64,000 nucleotides of DNA from Diploptera punctata. Taxonomy: Eukaryota; Arthropoda; Insecta; Blattodea; Blaberidae. The position numbers and the translations under genes were made by a program. The notes below the pieces were generated by a model. The model saw only the letters and a program-made list of their open reading frames with translations. It did not search any database and had not been told where the DNA came from. Location of the stretch: NCBI GenBank assembly GCA_030220185.1, contig JASPKZ010010276.1, positions 532,501 through 596,500 on the forward strand, read 5' to 3'. This document shows, one piece after another, positions 31,887-43,464 of the stretch. Within the stretch, counting starts at the first letter, position 1. The number at the start of each line of letters is the position of its first letter.

Positions 31887-34464
31887 GCTTATTTGATAGC
31901 CTTTCACGATATCATATGAAAATTGTCTTAGGAGATTTTAATGCAAAAGTGGGGCGGGAAGATATATTCAAACCAACAATAGGCCAATTCAGTCTTCATG
32001 AAGATAGTAACGACAACGGGGTTAGATTAGTCACATTTGCCACATCAAAGAATCTCATTGTTAAGAGCACAACATTTCAGCATAAGGATATTCATAAATA
32101 CACCTGGACGTCCCCAGATGGAGAAACTCGGAACCAGATAGATCATGTATTAGTGGATAAACGCTGGCACAGTAGCATCATTGATGTTAGATCAGTTAGA
32201 GGGACAGACTGCAATTCGGATCATCATCTGGTCAGAGTGAAAATCAGACAACGGCTATCGCTTATGAGAGGAACGAACGCTAAAGATGATTCTGTAAAAT
32301 ATGAATTTAAAAACTTGAAAAATGATGAAATGCGGCAAGAATACCAAATCAAAATTGCTAATAGATTTGAAGTACTGGAATCTTCAGATGACAATGTGGC
32401 AAACGAAGAAGAAACTGATATAAATAAAGACTGGGAGGCAATAAGAGATACTATTAAATTGTCAGCATCAGAAAGCATTGGTTGTCTAAAAAAGAGGCAA
32501 AACAAGAAATGGTTTGATGAGGAATGTGCCGACATTGTAAAGAAAATAAAGCTAGCAAAAATTAAATGGTTACACGAGCCAAATGAGGTAAATTTAGAGC
32601 AATTGGGTAGTGTTAGACGTGAAACCACCAAGTTACTAAAGAGTAAAAAGAGGGAATATTTGAGAGAGAAGATTAATGATCTTGAAATGAATGCAAAAAA
32701 TAGGAACATTAGAGAATTATATCAGGGAATTAGTATAGAGAAGAAGGGGTTTCAGGCTAGAACAAACATAATTCGGAATGAAAATGGGGATATGATTGCA
32801 GATTCCAGGAGTATATTAAATAGATGGAAAGGTTACTTTAATCAGCTACTAAATGTACATACAGAACAGGACATTGAGGAGGATAAGTTACAGACAGCAG
32901 AAATGCTAGTCGCAGAGCCAAGTGCATTAGAGGTTGAAATGGCGATTGAAAAATTGAAGATGTATAAAGCATCAGGTTCAGATGAGATCCCAGCAGAACT
33001 GATAAAATCAGGGGGAGAAAAATTGATTGACAAGATACGCTGGTTGCTTAGGATGATTTGGGAAAAAGAAGCTCTTCCAGATGAATGGAAGGAATCAATT
33101 ATCGTACCAATTTATAAGAAAGGAGATAAAACTGATTGCAACAACTACAGGGGCATCTCATTACTTTCAACTTCGTACAAAATTCTAACAAATATATTAG
33201 TAAGCAGACTTACTCCCTATATTGATGACATTCTAGGAGATCATCAATGTGCATTTAGAAGAAACAGGTCTACAACAGATCAGATTTTCAGTATAAGACA
33301 GATTTTAGAGAAGAAATGGGAATATAATGGTACTGTACATCAACTATATGTAGACTTCAAAAAAGCATATGATTCAATTAAGAGGGAGAAGTTATATAGT
33401 ATCCTGCTGGAGTTCGGAATTCCTAAAAAGTTAGTTAGACTTATACGAATGTGTCTAAATGGCTCAAAGAGTAGGGTGCGTGTAGGCAAAGAGTTTTCAG
33501 ACACTTTTGAAATCCAGAATGGGTTGAAGCAAGGAGATGCACTATCTCCTCTACTATTTAATTTTGTACTAGAGTATGCCATTAAATCTTTAGAGAACGA
33601 GGGAGGCTTAAAACTGAATGGTATTAATAAGCTGTTAGTTTATGCTGATGATGTAGTACTACTGGCCGATAGCGAGGAGATACTAAAGGCCAACACGCAC
33701 ACACTATTGAGTAACACTAAGAACTTAGGATTGGAAGTAAATATCAATAAAACTAAATATATGGTCACACGTAGAAATTCATTATATAATGGAAATGGAC
33801 AGCTAATGACAAATGAGGGAAATTTTAAGGCAGTGGCTGAATTCAAATACCTTGGAACAATGATCACAAATAGGAATGAGATGCACAAAGAAATTAAACA
33901 TAGGCTCAATTCTGGAAATGCGTGCTATTATGCATTGCAGAGACTCTTGATGTCCCAACTCCTTTCAAAAAACGTTAAACTGAATATATATAAAACTATT
34001 ATTCTACAGTTATATTATATGGGTGCGAAACATGGACTCTTACTTTAAAGGAGGAAAGGAGATTACAAGTATTTGAGAATAAAGTACTTAGGAAAATTTT
34101 TGGACCAAAGAAAGATGAACAGATAGGTGAATGGAGAAGACTACATAACAATGAACTACATGGTCTTTATAGGAAGCCAGATATAATAAGAACAGTTAAG
34201 TCTCGTAGACTGCGATGGGCAGGACATGTTGCACGTATGGGGAATGAAAGACTTGCATGGAAGCTTCTTGTAGGAAAGCCAGAGGGAAAACGCCCAGTTG
34301 GTAGACCAAGAATGAGGTGGGACAATAACATTAACTATGATTTAGGGGAGGTGGATTATACAGGGAATGATTGGAAAGCATTAGCTCAGGATAGGGATGT
34401 ATGGAGAGCTTATGTCCGCGCGGCCATGAACCTTCGGGTTCGATAGTGCCAGTGAGTAAGTAAG
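31887..34464 (+). mobile_element. RTE-like LINE family 1, plus-strand copy inserted in its own relative
   Basis: Starts inside the endonuclease (CLFDSLSRYHMKIVLGDFNA at 31887) and runs to the C-terminus (34446) and GTAA tail. Motifs: TDCNSDHHLVRVKI (~32204), FRGISLL-type NNYRGISLLSTSYK (~33141), LYVDFKKAYDSI (~33344), GLKQGDALSPLLFNFVLE (33521) and LLVYADDVVLLADS with YADD at 33641-33652. The frame is open for ~720 codons from the insertion point (the first 11 codons of the long frame belong to the host). A one-base deletion near 34012 (ATTCTACAGT for ATTCTACCAGT) shifts the last ~140 codons. Flanked by TAATGT at 31881-31886 and 34465-34470. It lacks the N-terminal ~150 residues of the endonuclease. 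Confidence 0.95.
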
Positions 34465-36976
34465 TAATGTATTTCTACGTGTGACCATATATTTAGTTTT
34501 ACTGATATTTACTTCCAGTCCTAATTTCTTAGTGTTATTCAATAGTGTGTGCGTGTTGGCCTTTAGTATCTCCTCGCTATCGGCCAGTAGTACTACATCA
34601 TCAGCATAAACTAACAGCTTATTAATACCATTGAGTTGTAAGCCTTCCTCATTCTCTAAAGATTTAATGGCATGCTCTAGTACAAAATTAAATAGTAGAG
34701 GAGATAGTGCACCTCCTTGCTTTAACCCATTCTGGATTTCAAAAGTGTCTGAAAACTGTTTGCCTACACGCACCCTACTCGTTGAGCCATTTAGACACAT
34801 TCGTATAAGTCTAACTAACTTTTTAGGAATTCCAAACTCCAGCAGGATACTATATAACTTCTCCCTCTTAATTGAATCATATGCTTTTTTGAAGTCTACA
34901 TATAGTTGATGTACAGTACCATTATATTCCCATTTCTTTTCTAAAATCTGTCTTATACTAAAATCTGATCTGTTGTAGACCTGTTTCTTCTAAATGCACA
35001 TTGATGATCTCCTAGAATGTCATCAATATAGGGAGTAAGTCTGCTTACTAATATATTTGTTAGAATTTTGTACGAAGTTGAAAGTAATGAGATGCCCCTA
35101 TAGTTGTTGCAATCAGTTTTATCTCCTTTCTTATAAATTGGTACGATAATTGATTCCTTCCATTCATCTGGAAGAGCTTCTTTATCCCAAATCATACTAA
35201 GCAACCAGCGTATCTTGTCCATCAATTTTTCTCCCCCTGATTTGATCAGTTCTGCTGGAATCTCATCTGAACCTGATGATTTATACATCTTCAATTTTTC
35301 AATTGCCATTTCAACCTCTAATGCACTTGGCTCTGCGACTAGCATTTCTGCTGTCTGTAAGTTATTCTCCTCAATGTCCTGTTCTGTATGTAAATTTAAT
35401 AGCTGATTAAAATAACTTTTCCATCTATTTAATATACTCTTGGAATCTGCAATCATATCCCCATTTTCATTCCGAATTATGTTTGTTCTAGCCTGAAACC
35501 CCTTCTTCTCTATACTAATTCCCTGATATAATTCTCTAATGTTCCTATTTTTTGCATTCATTTCAAGATCATTAATCTTCTCTCTCAAATATTCCCTTTT
35601 TTTACTCTTTAGTAACTTGGTGGTTTCCCGTCTAACACTACCCAATTGCTCTAAATTTACCTCATTTGGCTCGTGTAACCATTTAATTTTTGCTAGCTTT
35701 ATTTTCTTTACAATGTCGGCACATTCCTCATCAAACCATTTCTTGTTTTGCCTCTTTTTTAAACAACCAATGCTTTCTGATGCTGAAAATTTAATAGTAT
35801 CTCTTATAGCCTCCCATTCTTTATTTATATCAGTTTTCTTCTTCGTTTGCCACATTGTCATCTGAAGATTCCAGTACTTCAAATCTATTAGCAATTTTGA
35901 TTTGGTATTCTTGCCGCATTTCATCATTTTTCAAGTTTTTAAATTCATATTTTACAGAATCATCTTTAGCGTTTGTTCCTCTCATAAGCGATAGCCGTTG
36001 TCTGATTTTCACCCTGACCAGATGATGATCCGAATTGCAGTCTGTCCCTCTAACTGATCTAACATCAATGATGCTACTGTGCCAGCGTTTATCCACTAAT
36101 ACATGATCTATCTGGTTCCGAGTTTCTCCATCTGGGGACGTCCAGGTGTATTTATGAATATCCTTAAGCTGAAATGTTGTGCTCTTAACAACGAGATTCT
36201 TTGATGCGGCAAATGTGACTAATCTAACCCCATTGTCGTTACTATCTTCATGAAGACTGAATTTGCCTATTGTTGGTTTGAATATATCTTCCCGCCCCAC
36301 TTTTGCATTAAAATCTCCTAAGACAATTTTCATATGATATCGTGAAAGGCTATCAAATAAGCATTCTAATTCTTCATAGAACTCATCCTTGATCTTGTCA
36401 TCCTTATCTTCTGTAGGGGCATGTACATTTACAATTGTAAAATCATGTTGTTTACCCTTTAGAATTATGTATGATATCCTATCACTAACAAACTTAATAT
36501 CTCGGATAGCGGATAGGATCCTCCTTCTGACTAAGAAACCCGTTCCAAATGCAGGTCTTTCTGCACCCCCATAGTATAATGAAAAGCTTCCTGATTCCTG
36601 ACTACCTTCTCCTGGCCACCTAACTTCCTGTAAAGCGACTATATCCAAGGGTGATTTATCCAATTCCCGCGTTAATATCTCTAGTGCCCCGCTATTGTAT
36701 AAAGTCCTAAAATTCCATGTTCCTAGGAACATATCCCTGAAAGGTAAGTTGATCCCACAACAGGCCTCAGGAGGCCCTTGGGGTAGTAGGAGGTTAAGGC
36801 TCCCACTTTTTCTAGACAATCGGCACTTTATGTCAGCCGGGTTGTCAGCCCTGCGTGACGGCCGCCTTTACCCCAGAACAAGCGTCTGGTACTCATTTCA
36901 GTTAGAGGCTGAGTCGACCCCAGGGCCATAGTGCCGCCAGAGGGTTTGGATCAGTTTAAAAATCCTGACCCCAACG

Positions 36977-37041
36977 GGACTTGAACCCTCGACCCTCCGG
37001 CTTGTAGCTCAGTGCCTTAACCACTACGCTACGGCGTGCCC
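36977..37041 (-). promoter_or_regulatory. tRNA-like 5' head of the LINE (A and B boxes)
   Basis: On the minus strand TAGCGTAGTGG (37031-37021) fits the A-box consensus TRGYNNARNNG exactly, and GGTTCAAGTCC (36987-36977) fits the B box, ~33 bp apart as in a tRNA. It begins within ~10 bp of the element's 5' end. It could drive pol III transcription, or be a SINE fused to the LINE. Confidence 0.75.
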
Positions 37042-37113
37042 AATATTATTAATAATATTGTTATTGTTATTATTATTATTATTGTTATTATCATTATCAT
37101 TATTATTATTATG

Positions 37114-37151
<38 letters not shown>

Positions 37152-37206
37152 CATCATTACTGTTATTATAATTATGATTGTTATTATCATTATGATTATT
37201 ATTATT
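37042..37206. repeat. ATT-rich compound microsatellite
   Basis: ATTATTATT with GTTATT and ATCATT variants, immediately 5' of the full-length LINE. Confidence 0.95.
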
Positions 37207-37974
37207 AAATTTATATTTTAAAAGTAAGACTAATAATTGAAAACTTGTTAAATATATTGATTGCATATCTAGTATTAATTCAGTGTGGGAAGTTACTTAT
37301 AACGATCAATCTTAGGCGAGTAGGTCATTTGATGTTTACTTCCGTGGAATTGGCTTTCATTCCAGTTAAACGTGTCATATTCAATTGTCTTTTCGTATCT
37401 ATTTTAAGTGCTTTGAATGCTATTTGTTGATGAACATTCACTAAACACCCTGCCGCCAATTTGATTATACTCCATGAAAATGTATTGGTTTTCCAATTAT
37501 TTCAGTTCAAATTCTACACCATTATATAAGCATGACCAATTTCAAGTAGTGTATTTGCGAAACCCAATTCGCTTTTCGATGTCATATTATCCAGTATCGA
37601 TATCGGAGTTACTAAATGAAAATACAGCATAATAGATACGTTGTTAAAAAATAATCTAATCATGACAGTGAATGTAACAACGCTTTTTAATAACTTAGGT
37701 GATTGTCATTACAACTCTAAGCTGGTAACTTCGGAGGACTTGTATTTCATATCTCATTTTAATTTATGTGTTGTAAATCTACAAAACGTGAGTCCTTTAC
37801 TCTCCTTCTGAAGAATATCATACCCACCAATCTTTCGTGCTGAAAAAAAAATCATAGATTCCTTCCAGGTATGAATTCGTGTACTTCTAAACGAGAGATG
37901 GCAATAGAAACTAGATGATCACCTGAACCGTAAATACATAGTGTTCTGCCCAAGGATAGATATTTTACTGCAAA
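37207..37974. other. Unassigned sequence
   Basis: No element recognised. Confidence 0.4.
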
Positions 37975-38500
37975 CTCAGCATTCCCCACTCTTTCCTTAA
38001 CTCAGCTTTCCTTTTTGTATCCATATACTGTATATACCATTTATTTTAATACTGTCTATCATATGATGTATTTTTCTGCCTCTAACTTTCTTTCCGTTGA
38101 ACATTCCTTCTAAGCATCCATTAGCAGGCAGTTTCTTCTTAGCCAGTAGCCAATCCAATTTATTTTCCTCTTCTTTATGAGTTCCAGCATTGTTCTTCCT
38201 TCAAGCACTCTGTATAGCATATCTTTATTTTTTATTTTGTTTGTCCATTTTATACGCTCCATTCTTCTCCATATCCACATCTCAAAAGCTTCCAGTCGCT
38301 TTTCCTCATTCCGTCGTAATGACCAAGTCTCTGCACCATAAAATGCTACACTCCACACAAAGCACTTCACTAGCCTCTTCCGTAATTATTTTGCCAAAGG
38401 TCCCTAGAAAATGCTTCTTCCCTTCTTGTTAAAAGTTTCTTTTCCCATCGCTATCCTCTGCTTTACTTCTTGACAGCACTTTTAAACTTCAATCACTTAA
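37975..38500 (-). mobile_element. Non-LTR retrotransposon C-terminal remnant (fourth lineage)
   Basis: Minus-strand frame: WSVAFYGAETWSLRRNEEKR (~38350), AFEMWIWRRMERIKW (~38285), LLELIKKRKINWIGYWLRRN-type segment (~38165) and, after a shift, ETKRKAELRKEW near 37990. FYGAETW and the GYWLRRN element are C-terminal signatures of insect LINEs. The RT core is absent. Confidence 0.85.
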
Positions 38501-38683
38501 ACAATTGTTTGTTGAGAACCTCGTCACTCTTAACCGCCTCGTTCGGCTGATGCTACGAGTTAATGGTAAATCCAGAAAATTGGATAAAGTTGAGTAAATT
38601 ACTGGACAAAACGCGGAAAATAAGAACAACACTCATTCATGAATAAATACATGTTATCAAAATGCAATATCATTAATTCTTAA

Positions 38684-39000
38684 CCCATTCGCTTCAGGTT
38701 TAAATGCTCAGTTCATTTCCCCCGAAACCGCATTTAAGTTACCATAAATTATATCGTCTAATTTTCAGACATTCAAAACAGGCAAAAGATAACGGTGTTT
38801 GAGACCACAATAAGGGTGAAGGCCAAAACACGTTCCTCTACCGTTCGTAAATGTTAACAAAAGATTACCCTACCAAGGGATGTACGAAATATTGCAAAAT
38901 GTATAACAGCAGAGTTAAGCGATTGTACCTCGTCATCTGAGTTGAAGGTCATTTAACTGCCGGCGAGTCTACCTCGTCTTTTGAGGTTAATGGGCTAATA
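38684..39000 (-). mobile_element. Family M repeat copy 2 (possible TTAA MITE)
   Basis: Reverse complement of 21448-21775. Begins at TTAA (38684-38687) with CCCATTCGC, ends AATGGGCTAA. Uninterrupted family N (57200 region, antisense) has TTAA exactly at this point, supporting TTAA-targeted insertion. Confidence 0.65.
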
Positions 39001-39116
39001 ATTCTACATAACTCAATGTATAATGTTATTGAATTATTATGTAATTGTAATATTATTATGATTTCTTTTTGTTTTACATTATAATATTACTAAATATGAC
39101 TTTATTATAATGGACT

Positions 39117-39453
39117 ATCCACCGCTGTGGTCTCGAGGTAGCATGCGCCTTGTCACGCAGCGGGCCCGGGTTCGATTCCCGGTCGGGGCAGTTTTTCTGG
39201 GTGAGGTTTTTATCGGGGTTTTTCCTCACCTCTAAGACAGATGTCAGGAAAACTTTAAGGCCCAAACGGTCCCCGAAATCATATGGCCATCATCATCATC
39301 CTAATCATTATCATCATCATCCTTCACCGGTGTGGAAAGCAACGGGAAGCTACCATACCTACAATTCCCTAGTAAAGCTGCAAAGCATAGCATGAAAATG
39401 CTATGATTGCAGTGAAAGACCTGCCCTCCGGCAGAATTACTATGGATGGATGG
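39117..39453 (+). mobile_element. SINE-A copy 7 with 10-bp TSD
   Basis: Complete head (one-base deletion near 39147, GCATGCGCC) with GGTTCGATTCCCGG, ATC-rich repeat at ~39290-39322, GGAT tail. TSD ATAATGGACT at 39107-39116 and 39454-39463. Confidence 0.93.
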
Positions 39454-39570
39454 ATAATGGACTGTTAACAGCACTTATGGCTTACTGCCCGTGCGACCCA
39501 TATTTGTAAATAACAATTTTTAATCTTACTTTTAGTCTAATAAAGTCATACTATTACTACTACTTGACTG

Positions 39571-40006
39571 CAGTTCATGTTGCTACTGAGAGTACTACCC
39601 AAATATTTGAAGCTCTCCACTTGCTCAATGGCCTCATCTGTAATCATCATGTTTATCTTCCTTGGTTTCCTTCCTATGATCATGGCATTCTTCTTATTTA
39701 TACTTACCTTTTGTTCGGCCATTAATTAATATTTTAATACTAATAAAGTTCATGATAAATTTCCGTTTTAGTATAACTCACAATAAGAAATATAATTATT
39801 GTTCTCTTTGTTTAAGGTCTATGACCTTTTCCATCCACAATTAAGAGTCGCTCCATCTATTTTTGGTCTTCCAGGTGTCGATCTCCCATATCTTGCTATG
39901 CGTACTATTATATTTGGTATCTTGCAGATTGTATGTTGATTCCATTCAAATATTTTTCCACCCATTAACCTATTGCCTCTATATTCAGCTGCCTTCTTAT
40001 GCCTTC

Positions 40007-40010
<4 letters not shown>
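39571..40010 (-). mobile_element. LINE RT-downstream fragments
   Basis: Minus strand of 39715-39580 reads NKKNAMIIGRKPRK, TDEAIEQVESFKYLGSTLSS, the conserved FKYLG block after the RT. 40010-39795 reads GIRRQLNIEAIG and, with shifts, RSARYGRSTPGRPKI-like sequence. Likely parts of a single decayed element; the catalytic core is not visible. Confidence 0.65.

Positions 40011-40011
<1 letters not shown>

Positions 40012-40044
<33 letters not shown>
40012..40044. repeat. (TA)n microsatellite
   Basis: TATATATA run ending the LINE remnant. Confidence 0.9.
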
Positions 40045-40052
<8 letters not shown>

Positions 40053-40269
40053 ATATTTTTAATGTGGGCCTACGTTATAAATTCCGTCTCCTTAGCTGAT
40101 AAAATATTTAAAACACTTTAATATTTCACTACCAGTCCTATCCTTAGCAGAAGTCAGTAGCAAAACAGCCTTCTGCTGAGGATGAGCTGATCTCGAAACA
40201 ACTACATAGATTCAAATATTTGATTGGTTGACAGGACTAAACTTATAAGGTACTTAATTTTATGATTGT

Positions 40270-40505
40270 TACAATTTTGAGTTTCACAACATCTTCCTGC
40301 GCCCAATTGATCTAGTGTCATTCATCTCCACAACTCTTTCATTCCAATCTCACTCGTACAACCAATTTTCCCTCATGCTGCTCAAAATACTATTAATCCA
40401 CGTTATTTTTTATCATCCTCCTCTTCTTCTTCTATCAGGTAGCATCTGTTCCAGTATTCTAATTAAAAATCTGTCTTCTCACATTCTTTTTAAATGACCA
40501 TACCA
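40270..40505 (-). mobile_element. LINE C-terminal remnant
   Basis: Minus strand: KWYGHLKRMREDRFLIRILE (~40505), RRRRRG-K-TWI (~40425), and a broken VVEMN..RSIGRRKML end (~40290). WYGHxKRM and the Arg-rich GRP segment are typical of LINE C-termini. Confidence 0.7.
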
Positions 40506-40521
40506 TTTTAATTATTATTAC

Positions 40522-40553
<32 letters not shown>

Positions 40554-40590
40554 CTATTATTATTATTATCATTATTATTATTATTATTAA
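40506..40590. repeat. ATT microsatellite
   Basis: TTATTATTA with ACTATT and AGTATT variants between two LINE fragments. Confidence 0.9.
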
Positions 40591-40700
40591 AGGGAGAAGA
40601 ACGTTGGGAGGACCATTGAAGAGATGGAAGGACCAATTCGACCTATAATGAGATCGGAACAGGCCATTGGGCCTAATCCTTGTTGTTGATGATGATGATT
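40588..40700 (+). mobile_element. LINE family 2-like 3' end (GATGATGAT tail)
   Basis: GRRTLGGPLKRWKDQFDL then GCCTAATCCTTGTTGTTGAT and GATGATGATG. Same 3' structure as 24288-25402 and antisense 51101. Only the last ~110 bp remains. Confidence 0.75.
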
Positions 40701-40785
40701 ATTATTATTATTATTGTTATTATTATTATTATTGTTATTATTATTATTGTTGTTGTTGTTATAATTACCATTGCCATATTTATTA
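40697..40785. repeat. ATT/GTT microsatellite
   Basis: ATTATTATT with GTTATT and GTTGTT interruptions following the LINE tail. Confidence 0.9.
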
Positions 40786-41260
40786 TTATAAGTAGAAATG
40801 TGTGAAACACAATCATAAATTGAAACCGTCAACAAAATAATTTTTAATAATGAAAATCATGTAGCAATTGCTTACTCTGAATTCATACAGTCGAGTAAAA
40901 CTGTTTCTCTTCTATCAATGAGCTATAATGCCGGAACATGCTAGAATATGATGTTCAATAATTGCTTTATAACGAGACAAATTTTAATAATAATTGCCGT
41001 ATATAACCGAATATCTATGTTATTCTGTAAATTTAGTGGCTCCAACCAAGAACAAAATAAGAGTCTTAGGTATAGCATCAGTATAGAGTTTTCATTTTCC
41101 CCATTTTTCTATTGAGCAATCAATTCTTGATGTATGGTCACTCTGAATATTTTGTTGTGTACTTTACTTTAATACGGCACTCGTATGTATTTCTTTAACT
41201 CCTTGTCATGGCCTACTATCTAAACCAATTCAATTTGTAGATTGGGTTTGTTTCATTGCC

Positions 41261-41293
41261 GACATTATTATTATTATTATTATTATTATTACT
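41261..41293. repeat. ATT microsatellite, SINE-A insertion site
   Basis: About ten ATT units ending at the SINE-A head. Confidence 0.9.
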
Positions 41294-41294
41294 G

Positions 41295-41483
41295 TCCACC
41301 GCTGTGGTCTCGAGGTAGCGTGCTGCCTTGTCACGCAGCGAACCCGGGTTCGATCCTCGGTCGGGGCAGATTTTCTGGGTGAGGTTTTTATCGGGGTTTT
41401 TCCTCACCGGTAAGACAATTGTCAGGAAAATGTTAGGGCCCAAACGGTCCCCGAAATCACATGGCTATCATCATCCTTTCATT

Positions 41484-41515
<32 letters not shown>

Positions 41516-41641
41516 TCACCGGTGTGGAAAGCAACGGGAAGCTACCACACCTAAAATTCCCTAGTAAAGCTGCAAAGCATAGTATGAAAATGCTATGAGT
41601 GCAGTGTAAGACCTACCCTCGGGCAGAATTACTATGGATGG
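41295..41641 (+). mobile_element. SINE-A copy 8
   Basis: TCCACCGCTGTGGTCTCGAG head, B-box region GGGTTCGATCCTCGG, ATC repeat at 41480-41512, GGAT end. Placed just downstream of an ATT microsatellite. Confidence 0.92.
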
Positions 41642-42374
41642 ATTATAACTCTTGTTGTTGAAATATCTGGCGTTTTTTCTTGTGTGAAGATGCATTTATT
41701 ACATAACAACAGATATCCCATATTGAGAATGATCTCCAAGGTTAGATTCATAATAAGGATATGCATTTTTTAATAAAAAATAACACAATGTAATATCGCT
41801 GGCGGTGTTGTTACTTTGTTCTCTTCTTCTCTTGATATTCGCAATAACAAACTTCAGTTTAAAAAACAAAGAAACCTTGATATAAATTCTTAAAAAATAC
41901 ATGAGGGAAAAACAGACTTTTACACATTGATGGTATAATCATTTTAGATTGAAAATATTGATTATAGAAATTTTTCAATAACAAATGGAAATGGCAAAAG
42001 TGTGTTATTGGGTTTCTTTGTTTATGTAATGTGAACTGTTCCACATACCCGAGGTATCCAATCATTGGAATTGATATAATTCCGTTCATAGTTTTTAAAG
42101 TTATATCATTTCTCATAGAGTTTTACACAAAACCCGTATTCTATATCTATATCCACTAACTATTTTTATTTAGTTTCCTCTCCCTAAATTTTATCCGTAA
42201 TCATTTTAAGAACGTGTAACGTGTATTCCACAAATGTAGGCCTATCTACAAATATATTTGTTTAATTTCCTCTCTCTAATTCTGTCCCTATCAATTTAAG
42301 AACATTCGAAATTAATAATTTTGAAAATTCTATCTTCGGAAGATAATGTAATGTAATGTAACGTCCTCCATAAA
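41642..42374. other. Unassigned sequence
   Basis: No element recognised. Confidence 0.4.
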
Positions 42375-42542
42375 TTAGGGCAAACAAAGGTTACTTAACT
42401 TAGAAAAAAAACTTTTAACCATTGCGTGCTGAAGCCTACCTTGAAATTTCTCCCAAAGGAGCGTAATTATGTGCGAAGCCCATGTCCATCAAAATGATAT
42501 GTCGTTTTTAACTACAAGGCACACACACACAACACACACACA

Positions 42543-42579
<37 letters not shown>

Positions 42580-42900
42580 AGAATATAGTAATGGCAACCC
42601 ATTTGTACGGAGCAGATATACATCCCTGCATGAGTTAAGAGAGGAGTGAAGTGAGGCAGGACGCAGCGCGGGCGGCGGGTGGTGAGGGTTATCCAGTTTG
42701 TCAATACAGAAGTTGTGTTATTGCCCTATAGTTTAAATGAGTAATTGGGCTCTAGATTTTAGTGTCTTGTAGTTAAAAACGCAGATGTTTTTGGACACAG
42801 CCTTTGTACACCATAGCACTTCTCTGGAAGAAATTTCAAAGTAGCTTTCGGTATTAAATGGTTGACAGTTCCCTTGTTAGACTCTGATATTGGAAATGGA
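42375..42900 (+). repeat. Family J dispersed repeat copy 1
   Basis: Shares with 62095-62510 the segments TTGAAATTTCTCCCA, TGCATGAGTTAAGAGAGGAG, TGAAGTGAGG, TTTAGTG(T)CTTG and ATGGTTGAC. An AC/TA microsatellite at 42521-42575 interrupts it. No coding. Unknown class. Confidence 0.6.
42521..42575. repeat. Compound (CA)n/(TA)n microsatellite
   Basis: ACACACAC followed by TATATATA within family J. Confidence 0.9.
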
Positions 42901-43109
42901 TAATGGAAATTAATAATACGTTTTTAAATGCTAACGGGGGTGTTTAATATAGACATTTCTGTGATAAAAGATACCTTAGGTATAACGGAGAACGGGAAAA
43001 TATAGCCTATTAATTTAATGTAAATAACGCCGTTCTATAAACGGACGATTCACACGTTATAAGCTAAAACAGTTCATAGGATTGCTATGAAATTAGATAG
43101 GTAACTAGG

Positions 43110-43190
43110 GAAGAGAATTGCCCGCGATTCGTGTTGAACGGCAGTGGCAAATATTCTACTTCCGCTGGCCTATGTTGGGAAGCATAATCA
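43110..43190 (+). repeat. Family K short repeat copy 1
   Basis: GAGAATTGCCCGCGATTCGT, GTGTTGAACGGC and TATGTTGGGAAGCATAAT match 44808-44892 and, in antisense, 63695-63777. Unknown class. Confidence 0.5.
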
Positions 43191-43464
43191 TCTTGAGTTC
43201 CTCGACAATAAGTCCATTACCCAGTCTTCTTCTTTTGGGGGAGGGAGAAAGGCTGGTTGGTCATTAACTAACTCACTAAATAAATCTCATATTTTCCCTT
43301 CTCCATGACAGACGTCTGCGATCACTGTATGAAAATGATGACTACCGTATTTCAAAACTGATCAAGGCAGACCGAATGGATGTTTGGATTAAAGTGTAAA
43401 GCATTTTTAACACAAAGGAGATGTTTTACACATTAAAAGTTAATATTGTCAAAAGAGATTAAAT

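Larger units (their letters stand above)
31197..37041 (-). mobile_element. Full-length RTE-like LINE family 1 (EN + RT), split by a self-family insertion
   Basis: Read from 37041 leftwards: a tRNA-like 5' region, a ~150-bp leader, then an ORF from 36819. The endonuclease shows TWNFRTLY (~36725), LQEVRWPGEG (~36630), VNVHAPTED (~36430), LGDFNAKVG (~36320) and TDCNSDHHLVRV (~36050). A +1 frameshift near 35838 leads to the RT (35927-34953 frame), a second frameshift near 34965, then the RT core with GLKQGGALSPLLFN and LLVYADDVVLLA (YADD at 34608-34597). The element is cut at ~34465 by a plus-strand copy and resumes at 31886 (LYNGNGQLMTNEG) to NLRVR* at 31218 and a GTAA tail at ~31197. Without the insert it is ~3.27 kb, one ORF of ~1,000 codons. 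APE-type endonuclease plus RT identifies it as RTE-like. Inactive because of the frameshifts and the Asp-to-Gly change in LKQGD. Confidence 0.93.
38575..39570 (+). repeat. Family N repeat carrying family M and SINE-A insertions
   Basis: Pieces 38575-38683, 39001-39106 and 39464-39570 match, in order, the reverse complement of 57330-56941: ACAAAACGCGGAAAATAAG, ACTCATTCATGAATAAAT, then CAGCACTTATGGCTTA, then TTTTAGTCTAATAAAGTC and a TAC-type tail. It looks like the 3' region of an unidentified retroelement. Family M interrupts at a TTAA; SINE-A interrupts with a 10-bp TSD. Confidence 0.7.

Noticed and set aside
32224..32709. 161-codon minus-strand frame (and its mirror at 35539-35865)
   Set aside because: Antisense shadow of the LINE coding region; composition follows the sense codons.
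31197..34464. 5' inversion by twin priming as an explanation for the head-to-head RTE pair
   Set aside because: The minus element continues at 34465-37041 in register with 31886, so an insertion into a full-length element explains the layout better.
37024..37266. Asn-rich 80-codon frame
   Set aside because: Simple-sequence translation of the ATT array.
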